NCBI GenBank assembly: GCA_022606425.2
Contig: JAHDVF020001348.1
Coordinates: 1,307,001-1,371,000, forward strand
DNA length: 64,000 nt
From: Lepidostoma basale
Lineage: Eukaryota > Arthropoda > Insecta > Trichoptera > Lepidostomatidae
Direction: 5' to 3'
The notes under the pieces were generated by a model that ran no database searches, was not told the origin of the DNA, and was given only the letters and a program-made list of their open reading frames with translations. The stretch's first letter is position 1. Each line of letters starts with the position of its first letter. The position numbers and the translations under genes are program-made. Below are positions 26,101 to 38,100 of the stretch, piece by piece.

Positions 26101-29100
26101 ATGCAGTCTGCACAAGAGAGAGTGACATGGAAGCGAATGGAGGAAACCTTTGTCTAAAAGTGGACGGGAGTAGGCTGAAGAAAAATAAGAATTTGATCTA
26201 ATCAACAATATGAGACCTTATCATGTTTCTTGAGGATCTTTCGGAAGCCGGTGAAGTTGAGGTTCTGGTAGTTCTGCAGCAGCACGAGGCTGAGGTAGAA
26301 CTCGGACACGGCGAGACGCAGGCGCCGCACGCCGCGCCCGCCCTTGGCTGTCCCGCCCTTGGCCGCGCCGCCCGTCTCGCTCAGCTCTGACTGGAGACCA
26401 GCGTACTTGCGGTGAGCCTCCGCCAGCTTCTCTGTAAAACGAGGCACCTCAATAAGCCATCTAAAAAGCCAAAATTATATATCTTTATTAATGATGTACC
26501 ATTTTCCATACTTTTGGATCTTTCCCATGGCTTTTAAACGTTGGCAAATTGCTCCTCGGGTCACATTAAGTGTTTGGGCCAATTGTTGCTGCGATTGGGT
26601 TGGGTCTTCATCCAATAACGCCTGCAATTCCTCGTCTTCGAACTTTTTCGTTGCACCAGGATGTTCATTGTCTGTTAAATCGAAATCTCCACTTTTAAAT
26701 TGACGAAACCATGTCTCACATGTTCTAATCACTGGAGCATGTTCACCATAAGTTTCTACCAGCAACCGATGAGCTTCAACTGCTTTTTTCTTTTGATGAA
26801 ATAAGAAAAGCAACGAATGCCGCAAATGCGATTTACTTGGAACGAAACTCGACATATTCACTGAGGTAAACAACTATGACACTATTATTTTGGCAGAATG
26901 TAACTTGTGTATTTTTGAAGGTTAATGTCCATAGAAAAATATGACATAGAAGCCAAATCATAGAAATGTATACATATCTCTAGCGACATCTATGAGTAAA
27001 ACCGGCAAACTTCAACAAACACCCCTGGTAAAACTCCGTGAAAAATATTTAACCTTTTTAATCCCAGGGTTTCTGGTGGATACGACTAAGACATCGATAG
27101 TCGTATCCACCAGGCTAAACTTGCCTTCAATAAAAAAATCTAAAATATTCGAATCCAACAACATAGACTTAAACCTCCGAAAACAACTTATAAAAACATT
27201 GGTGTGGAGTGTTTTACTGTACGGCTGCGAGACTTGGTGCCTGGGCGAAAGAGAACGCAAAAGGCTGGAGGCATTTGAGATGTGGACCTACCGACGAATT
27301 GCTCATGTTTCATGGAGGGACCACATTGCAAATGAGGAGGTTTTCAGCAGAGTTGAAGAGAATAGGCACATGTTGAACACCATAGCGGAGAGGCGCGCGA
27401 GATGGATTGGTCATGTGTTGCGACACGAATGTTTCCTGCATGCAGTGGCGGTACTCCCATAGAAGCCCAGAAGCGCGGCTTGCGTAAGAATTTTTGAATC
27501 AAAACCTCCAAATCTAAGTTATCATGCCCCCGCATAAACCAACAGCCCACCAAATCACCTTCCAACAATGTTCCCATCAGACGGAAGAGGAATAGCCACA
27601 AGAGCTGAACCTCTGTAAGCCAGAAGAGGTTTTGATTCAAAACTTCTTACGCAAGCCGGGCTTCTGGGCTTCTATGGGAGTACCGCCACTGCCTGCATAA
27701 TGTATTGGAGGGAATGGTCGAGGGATCGATTGGCAGAGGACGACCTCGCCAGGAGTACCTAGACCAGATTTGCCGAGATATGGGCTGCACCTCTTATGCG
27801 GAGTTGAAGAGAGTTGCAGAGGACCGAGCGGAGTGGAAGAGGAGATGCGTCGCGTTGCTGCGGACCAATCATTAGATTGAGACCGGAGAAGAAATCCCAG
27901 GGGGCCATATTTCGACGCCAACTGGTGTATAGGAATAATCCCACGGAGCTGAAAATCAGCCTAACGGTTTTCATTCAAGTACCTATATATTTATTAATGT
28001 TTCGTCATGCTGAGACATTTTCAAATGTTATTAGAAAATGCGTTAGCAAGGCAAAGCATGTCGCATAAAATAAAATAATTTTTCTAGAAAACTGATGTTT
28101 TAACAACCCACCAAATCACTTTCCAACAATGTTCCCATCAGACGTAAAAGGAATAGCCACATGAGCTGAACCTCTGTAAGCCAGAAGATCCAAATCCAAG
28201 TCCCAAGTCCAAGTATCGAGTCATTGTCAAAAGAAATATGAAATCACAATAAATGAAATAAGTTGGTTTGGACCAATAAAGACATGGCCAAACCAATCTA
28301 GAGAAGCATAGAAAGATAGAAAAGCGTGTGCGTCTATCTTCTCTGCCTACCCCTCAAGAGAACGAGGGAATAATAAGACAATCAGTTATTAAGAATATGA
28401 CAAAGTTCCCGCGTAAAAATTAGAGCGAATACACTCGCTTATTTTTACGAAGGTAAGAAATGAAGTAACCGAATTAACTCGCATGTGGCAATTGAAATGT
28501 TAATTAATGATATTGGGCACTATAAATGCAAATTTATATTTGAACAGCCATTATATCACATCATTATTTTGTTTGGCAGGTTTTTGGTGTTTGAACACCA
28601 CGTTGACATGCGGGTTGGTTGACGTATAACCGAAATTGTCGATATCGTAGATCATACATTAACCCTTTGCACTCTCGAATCATTAAGACCCACCAAATGT
28701 TAAATTAGTTTACAAAAAATACGGACGGAAGGAGTCTCCATAAAAGCCGTATTAACCGTTTAAGTACCGTGATGTTTTAAGCTAAGGAACACTACCACAT
28801 ACCGCATGTTTTTAGTTATTTTTTTAAATAGGGCTTATGGATTTTATACATTATGTTTAAAGCTTACCTATAAAATGATATATCAAGTTTAAATGTTTCA
28901 AGTTGCATTATCGAAATTTCGTATATTTTATTTTTCTTTCAGGGTTGTCACAAGCATAAATAAATACAATTTTTGGTGGCCGCTACGTAGGCGCACCACC
29001 AATACCGTAAGGCCACTTTGTATTAAAAATGATTCCAGTAGAAATTTTAACATTTTTTTTGTGTGGCTAGCGACATCTATCTCTACACTATCTCTGCAAG

Positions 29101-32100
29101 AAAAATGAACCTTCTGACGTTGGTCGATCTTATTGGAAAGGGGAATTTTGTAGAAGTCGAGCACTAGGGCAGTGCCATCTTGACATTATATCAAGCCGCA
29201 ATGATCCTTGATATTGTCTATGGTTTGACTTGGGTTGAGGCCATGCACTTCTTTGAGTCTCCTAGGAATTCGTACCGGCCGCTCTCGTTTATCAAGTGTA
29301 TTTCGATAAATTTTTGGGTTTTCTTACATTATTTCCGGTAAAATCTTTACGAGAATTCATAAAAGGTGTGAATATATATGTATTTGATAAGTCTGTGTTA
29401 TAAATTTAAGTTACAGTTGATATATTTCCTGTTTTCAGTATCACGTATCACGTGTGATTTGAAATTTCGAAGTGAGTGCTTTTTGTGTTATTAAATTTAA
29501 ACAGATGTGTTTTTGTGATAAAACCGTTATTTAATTAAATCAACGTGTACTTAGGAAATTGAAAATAGCTTTGTTTAATCCACTAATTATTAAAAAACAC
29601 GACATGTTTCGGAGCATACCTCCATCTTCACTCTAACCTCCATAACATGAGCTCTCGTTTATCAAGTGTATTTCGATAAATTTTTGGGTTTTCTTACATT
29701 ATTTCCGGTAAAATCTTTACGAGAATTCATAAAAGGTGTGAATATATATGTATTTGATAAGTCTGTGTTATAAATTTAAGTTACAGTTGATATATTTCCT
29801 GTTTTCAGTATCACGTATCACGTGTGATTTGAAATTTCGAAGTGAGTGCTTTTTGTGTTATTAAATTTAAACAGATGTGTTTTTGTGATAAAACCATTAT
29901 TTAATTAAATCAACGTGTACTTAGGAAATTGAAAATAGCTTTGTTTAATCCACTAATTATTAAAAAACACGACATGTTTCGGAGCATACCTCCATCTTCA
30001 CTCTAACCTCCATAACATGAGCTCTCGTTTATCAAGTGTATTTCGATAAATTTATGGGTTTTCTTACATTATTTCTGGTAAAATCTTTATGAGAATTCAT
30101 AAAAGGTGTGAATATATATGTATTTGATATGTCTGTGTTATAAATTTAAGTTTCAGTTGATATATTTCCTGTTTTCAGTATCGCGTGTGATTTGACATTT
30201 AGAAGCGAGTGCTTTTTGTGTTATTAAATTTAAACAGATATGTTTTTGTGATAAAACCATTATTTAATTAAATCAACGTGTACTTTGTGGATTAAACAAA
30301 GTTATTTTCAATTTCTTAAGTATATAACTATGGAATTCCACAGTGTTAATGCCTTAGCGTTCAATAAGTTAAATCAATGTGTGTTATCAAAAACAAAATA
30401 TTGTGTATTGAGATGTAATTCAAATATTTCAATTTCAATTGAATAACCTCTAGTTTGCCGTTTGCAGTTGTTCTTTCAATATAGATTAGTGATGTTGGAT
30501 ATTAAAAGTATAAATAATATATTTTTATTTAAATATGTTACATGTTATCGTTTCGAACGTTATCATTTTTTTGTCATATATTCACAATGACTGTCTAATT
30601 TTTAGATGCCTAGAAAATGCCGTGTTCCCGGCTGCAAATCCAACTATGCAAATCAAGGGGAATATGTCTCCGGATTCAAATTCCCCCTCGATGCCGAAAT
30701 GTCCAAAAAGTGGGTGTCCTGCATTCCCAGAAAAAATTTAGTGGTCTCACGACATATGATTGTATGTTCGAAACATTTTCATACCAGTGACATCCTTACA
30801 GAGGACAAGTTTTCTTTTGAAGGTATATATTTTCTTCTTCCTTCTTTAATTAAAAGTAGTTTAAATATACAGTGATGAAATTGTGATGAAATAAAGTGAA
30901 ATTATAGCTGTATATTAGTTTGAAAATATATTTTTACATACATTTGAAAAAATACCGTCATAACTATATGAATTCGAATGTGCTTCAGATTTGCTATAGT
31001 TAATTGAGTAGGCACATAATGTAATGTTTTTATTTATTCGGTTTTCAGACCAAATACACATCTTGCCAAAGAAAAGAACGCGTCTTCGAAATGGAGCAGT
31101 TCCATCGATTTTCCCAAACTTGCCTTCGTATCTTTCCAAGCCAGAGACTACTTCACGACAAGATCCTTCCCAAAGACGAGCTGTGATTTTGAGGCGGTCT
31201 GACGAAGCAAACACCAATTGGCTCGTATCGGACCAAATTTCGAGGATGGAGGATATATTGAACCAACCGCTGAAGTTCAATATCAGGAATTGGGGATCAA
31301 AAATATTTGATGATCATATTATTTTACACAAATTAAATTTCAATCGTAAAGCTTCAATTTCACATTCCATTACAATAACTGATCAATTTGATATTAAAAT
31401 ATTTTATAATAATAATGAGTTAGATATAAAGAAATTTCTGTGGGTTTTGGGGAAAGACTTAAAATGTGATCGGTTTTCAAAACTTGAGAATTTGTTAAGT
31501 TCACTAGACAATACAATCATAGATTCACTAACAGCCACTGAAATAGTTAATGATGTAACAACAAAATTACAACAATTATATTCTGGTACTGAAGACAAAA
31601 AAATTTTACAGTTCATTGAACAACAATTAAGTTTATGGGTTAGCTCAAAGAATAAATATTCAACAGAATTATTGATATTTAGTAGCTCAATGTTTTTTAT
31701 GTATCCTGCCGCATATCGTTTTTTACGGGATTCTGGTTTGTTAGTGCTACCTCACCCAAATTACATCAAAACATTTAACGTAGGTTCTAATTGCACTGGG
31801 ATAATACATAAGAAATATCTCGAAGAAACAATTAAAAGATTACCAGCTAATGAAAGGTTAGTGAATCTCTTATTAGATGAAATATATGTGAAACCAGAAG
31901 TTAATTATAAAGGTGGGAAACTCCAAGGGTTTTCTATGAATAAAAATTTAGAATTAGCCACCACGGTGCAAACCTTTATGGTTACATCAGTATTTTCTGG
32001 TAAAACTGATGTTGTTGGTATTTTTCCTGTAAAAAATTTAGATAGTCATTATTTATTGGAAATCGTCACAAAGGTTTTGGGGGTACTCAGTAATGTGGGT

Positions 32101-35100
32101 TATGAAATTTTAAGTGTTATTAGTGATAATAATCAGGTGAACAGAAATTTGTTTAAAAGGATGTGTGGCGGTGTGATGAAATCAAGTATTCCCTCACCGT
32201 TTGATTCAAATAATTTTTTTTTTTTTGTTTGACACTGTTCACATTTTCTGTTGCAGACACTGGAACACAGCTTTATTTTATTTTTAATACTCGGCCGTTC
32301 ACAATGGAGTTCTGGTCCCAACCCTAATGTATGGAAGCGAAGCATGGAACTGGCAGAAGAAGGATGAGAGCAGAATAAATGCGGTAGAGATGAGGTCCCT
32401 AAGACGTATGTGTGGTAGAACGATAAACGACAGAATCTCAAATGCTGATATAAGAAAGGAATGTAGAGCGGAAGAAGGTATTATGAACAAAATTATGAAA
32501 GGATCGCTGCGTTGATTCAGACATATGGAACGTAAGGATGGAGAAAGAATGGTTAAGAAAGTATACGTAAATGATGTAAATGGGGTACGAAGTCGAGGCA
32601 GACCGAGGAAAACATGGCATGACCAAATTAATCAAATTTTAAAGGTTGGTCATGTTAGAAGTTGGAGGAATCAACGTACGTGTATGACTCGTTGTATGAA
32701 TGTGGAGGAAGCTAGAGAGGTTTGCCAGGATAGAGTAGTGTGGTGGTCCATTCGCTGCCTACCCCTGCGGAGAAACGGCGTGATGGTTTGTTTGTGTTTA
32801 TTTGTTCAGTCTGTCGGTTTTCTTTGCCGATTCCCTCTGACAGTACTAATAGAATCGGTAGATCATAAAAACTCAATAAAATATATATTGAATACAAAAA
32901 CATGTTTTCAATCACCACCCTATTCCTTCATTACACTCACAATTTAATAAAGCTTCCATATGATATCATAACCAGCGATATTCATGTTCTTCTTCATCTT
33001 CTTATTCTTCTAATTGTAGATCTTGTGATCTGTTTATGCAGGATATCAACTTTCTTCCTGTGATGAAGACGACCAGCCTTCTCTCCATCTCTTTGGTGGT
33101 CGTTCTGGTGGTCGACGGCCCTCTGGAGTCTCGTGTATCACGATATTAGGAATTCTTGCTGAATTCATTCTCTCAATGTGGTCCCTCCAGAATCATCTTC
33201 TCTACCTATTCCATCTGACTATGTCTTCAATTTTGCAGGATTTGCGAATTTCTTCATTGGTTATTGTATCTCTAAGAGTTCTCCCCACAATAAGTCGCAA
33301 TATTCTCAATTCTGCTTCTCTTAAGAGATGTTTGGTTCTGACAGTGTCTGCTCTTGCTTCGATTTCGTTAGAATTATTCATGTTTGAGAGCTAGAAATGA
33401 ATTTACTCGACAAAGAACCGAGGTATCTGAGATGGCTTAGAAGGTAAGCAGACTGAAATGGCAGTGAGCCGGCCATATTTGTCGGAGGACTCACTGGTGA
33501 CATGCGTTGGGAAAGGTTTACGTTCTGCAGTGGACGACGGACAACTTATTAGTCTTGTTAACTTCCATTTCACACACAACAATTGCACATGCTTTAATAT
33601 GTAAAAAATATTTTCTTCCCTTTTGGATGAACTATTTTCTTATATACTATTTTTATTTTATTAAATGTACTTTTTCACATTGGATTCCTAGGTGTTTTGG
33701 TACTTTGAAATAATTCGTGTTGTCATGCAATTTCTGCATAAAAATTAAATGATATAATATTATTTTGCGAAACTTGGGTTAAAACTTCAAGGCTGTGAAG
33801 TATTCAAATTACATAAAAATATTTCTTTGAGATATTACAATGAACATTATTTTATTTTCCATATTTTTTTCCATCGAATCAGATTTATTAAATTAAGTAA
33901 TGCACATGATTTGATTGCAGGCTCGATTATTTCGCTCGTAAAGCTTTATTAATCAATATTGAAATTTTAAGTTTACTAGGAATGTCATGAAGAATCATTT
34001 GCATTCTTAAAATATATCGAAAACAATTAAAAAAATAATTTAAAAAAAACATCGATTCATCGTAACAAATCTGTATGAAAGGTACGACCGAATGACAGCT
34101 GAGGCGAAGGCCTCCTCCGTCGGCCACATTGAATCGAACCCTGCGGCTTGTTATTACGTCAAGATGGCACTGACTAGGGTTACCACTTATGGTGAGATCA
34201 ATATAAAGGATCCTTTTTTTGTTTTAAATTTACACTTGAATTTCAAGTGTTTACACTTTTAACCTTACCTTTACAAAATACAAATGTAATAATTTTGGGA
34301 TAGGCCTGAATTTTTATTTATAATAAAATTATAAACTCTTAAGAATTAAATTTCAAGTGATAATAGACAAGAACTGATACAATATACTTTGATTTTTTAA
34401 TATTTGCTTTCAAAAAATATATATACATATAATAATGTAAAAACTGAAAGAAAAATCAAATATACGAAATTTCGATAAGGCAACATGAAAAATTTAAACT
34501 TGATATATCATTTTATAGGTAAACTACATAATGCATAAAATCCATTAGCCCTATTTTTTTTAAATAATTAAAAACATGCGGTATGTGAGTATTCCTAAGC
34601 TTAAAACATCACGGTACTTAAACGGTTAAAGATGCACACTATCCTAAAGGAAAGCAATGAAAGTGAGGGGATTTTGCTGACTTACCAGAGTAGAAGGTGT
34701 TGATCATGGTGAGCTGGGCTTCGCAGTAGTGGAAGAAGGCTTCGTCGAATGTGGCCAGGAATCTGGCGTTGTCTTCGGAAGGAGCCTGCTCCACGCAGCC
34801 GTACAGCATCGCTTTCATCTCCTGACAAAACATTCCAAGATACAATACAAGAGATAAGATACTGCATAATTGAAGGCTGGTAATGGCTGGTTATCTATTC
34901 TTCTTCTTCAAGTGCCCTGTTGGGTCTCCCCAACGTTGGCGATCACCTCAGCGAACCTTTCTCGCCATGGTGAATATCCTGGGAAAAGGTAATCAGAGTG
35001 GTTTCCCGTTGCCTTCTCTGATGGGTTTTTCTGTAGGGGTCACCTTCCCTTAGCTGGGGGGTCCGGCTTTATGGCGCCGGACACTCGCCATTCGCCCACT

Positions 35101-38100
35101 CATTATCCGCTCTGACACTGATGGTAATGTCAGTGGCCACATTGCCCGGGGTTCGCGGGGCCTGATAGACCACTCGAGGACGCTAATGAGTTGGACTTGG
35201 TAGTAGTGTTGCGGGTGTTATTGCAACATGGCGCATTACGACATTTTATAGATGTACACTTTCCAGCAAAGTATACCCCATCGTAGCCCTACTACCCGTT
35301 AGAACCCCTGGTTATCTATAGGTTTGAATATTAACCTGGCAAAGATCAATGTGATGGGCACGGAAAGGCTTGAAATCAACGTGGCCGGCAACAGAATTGA
35401 GAATGTCCAAGGAGTTGGCGTAAGAAGTAACATGTCGAGTCACACTCGACATTGAAGTGGTAAGGGTTAAAGTGGCAATAGGCAAGACACAGCGACACAA
35501 GAAAACAATAGTTGGACACTTAGATTAAAGAAATGAGATCACGGGGAAATAAAAAAGGTGTCGAAAGGCCACAGAAGAGATGGGTAGACGACGTTCGATA
35601 GCTGATAAATAGTGGATGAGCTTGGGGGATGTGGTGGATTCGTGTAATATATTTCATCGTGAAATATGCTGGTTCAGCAGTCGAAGTCCACTTATGTGGG
35701 TCATGCATTTAACCTACATGAGTAAGACGATACAGGAAGATTAATTTGAAATGTAGTCTCTTCAGGAAATTCTTAGGATTCGTCTATAGGTCCAATATTT
35801 ATAGCCATTTTCAAAAATTTATGATAAATTAATAAGTTATGTACATAGATAGAATACCGAATGACGAAATAAGACCTTAATGTATGTAAAACCCTTATGT
35901 ATGGAACTGACAAAAAATGATGAAAGTAGGATAAATGCCGTAGAAATTAGATCAAGAGAAGAATATGGCAAAACGATGTATGATAAAATACCAAACGACG
36001 AAATAAGGAAGAAATGTAAGGCAGATGATTGCATCATAAGTAAAATTAAAAAAAATGATCGTTGAGATGGTTTGGACGTTTGTCACAAATGGAAGAGAGA
36101 AGAATGGTTAAAATGTGATATACAAGCAGTGTGAGTGGAAAAAAGCCGTAAAAGTTCAAGGAAAGCCTGACATAGCCCAAATTAATCAAATACTAAAAAG
36201 CGGCCTCATTCGAAGTCGGAAAAATCGACGAGTGTGCATGTTGCAATGTATGAACACAATATTCGATTGGGCCGAGATAACCAAACCGCAGAGCTAAAAA
36301 GAAGAATTGGACTAAGCTGGGCAGCTTTTGGAAACATGAGTTACATCCTTAAAAACCGGAAAATACCGATCAACCTGAAACGAAAAGTCTATGTAGCCTG
36401 CGTTCTTCCAGTTGGTACTTATGGTCTTAAAACTGTTACATTGTCCAAACAAAGTGCCGAGAAACTACGAGCGACCCAAAGAGCCATGGGAAGAACTATG
36501 TTAGGAATAAGCCTATGAGACAGAGTCAGAAACGATACGGTGAGAGAAAAAAACAAAGGTCACTGACATCATCCCCGGGTGGCGACTCTAAAATGGCAAT
36601 GGGCAGGTCACGTAGCCAGAAGCTCAGATGAAAAGTGGACAAGAAGACTGCTGAATTGGAGACCGTGAACGGCGAAGACAAGTGCTGGGCGACCGCAACT
36701 ACGGTGGAAGGATTATCTGAACAGACACGTTCGAATAACCTGGATGCAGTATGCACAGGAGAGAGTGACATGGAAGCGAATGAAGGAGGCCTTTGTCCAG
36801 GAGTGGACGGGAATAGGCTGAGAAAGAAGAAGAATGTCTGGTTTTCAGGAATTCCTATGTTTTGCGAATTTTGTATAACTCGTTGGTCCGGAGCCGGCTC
36901 GAGTGTGGTTCGGTGATATGGAGTCCCCACGAGGCGGGATACTCGCTCATGTTAAAGAGGGTTCAGAAAAGATTTCTGAGATATCTCTACATGAGGGAGT
37001 TTGGTAGCTATCCGTGGCTTTATCCCACTGCATTCCTCTTGGGCATGCTGGGGACCAATAGTTTGCAGATAATAAGATATGAATTCTTTGAGAACCGCGT
37101 TATGTTGGAGGCTATCCATCTTTATGTTCCAAATGGTTATCTTCGACAGCGTCAGACTGTTTTATCTCCCAGCATTCAGAACCAACCTGCCTCTGGTGGT
37201 GCCGGTGGGGAGAGCAATCAAACTGCTGAACATGATCGCTCTGGAGATCGACGTCTCGATTAATGGTGATTAATAATTCCGCATAGCAATGATGATCTTC
37301 GAAATAGCGATTGAATGTCTTCGAAATTGTGAACAATGATTTTTAAATGATTAAAAACATTAATTTATTTTACTATTATTACATTATTTAACTATTACTA
37401 AAACGAAGTATATTATATTTTAAATAATAAATAGCATTTACGACATTATTTGATTTATTTGCTTAAGAAAAATGCTAATAAATTAACATACTAACTAACT
37501 AACTAACTTACCATCACGCCGTCTCCCCGGAGGGGTAGGCAGAAAGTAAGGCAGAGAGTAAAACCAATCAAATTTATTTCAATATCTCTAAATGCGTAAT
37601 TTTATCTTTTACGAGAGCATTGCGTACTGTTTATTACAGATACACAATGGATAACCAGCAACTTAAGCGTGTTTCAACGATAAAGGATCTTGGTATCGTT
37701 TATGAAAGTAGGCTGACTTTCCATGCTCACATCGAGAGAATATGTGGAGTTGCACTGAAAATGTTGGGATTTATTCTCCGAACTGGTAGAGTTTTCAAGA
37801 ATCCCTATGTTTTGCGAATTTTGTACAACTCATTGGTCCGGAGCCGGCTCGAGTGTGGCTCGGTGATATGGAGTCCCCACGAGGCGAGATACTCGCTCAT
37901 GTTAGAGAGGGTTCAGAAAAGATTTCTGAGATATCTCTACATGAGGGAGTTTGGTAGCTATCCGTGGCTTTATCCCACTGCATTCCTCTTGGGCATGCTG
38001 GGGACCAATAGTTTACAGATAAGAAGGGATGGGTGCACACTTACCCATTTCTTCAGACTTATCAGGGGATTCTTTGAGAACTCCGTCATCTTGGAGGCTA

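Larger units (their letters stand above)
28756..34625 (+). mobile_element. TTAA-flanked DNA transposon carrying the THAP/P-type transposase
   Basis: Inverted ends of about 185 bp (28756-28950 and 34443-34625, roughly 85-90% alike by eye) both begin CCGTTTAAGTACCGTGATG and are flanked by TTAA at 28752-28755 and 34626-34629. A second inverted block (AGTGCCATCTTGAC near 29171 and its complement near 34160) lies further in. Inside are a 370-bp tandem repeat, the THAP transposase remnant and later LINE insertions (LINE-C 32290-32800, LINE-H 32990-33370). TTAA duplications with a THAP protein recall the Kolobok superfamily; the transposase core looks P-like. The classification is open. Confidence 0.65.
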
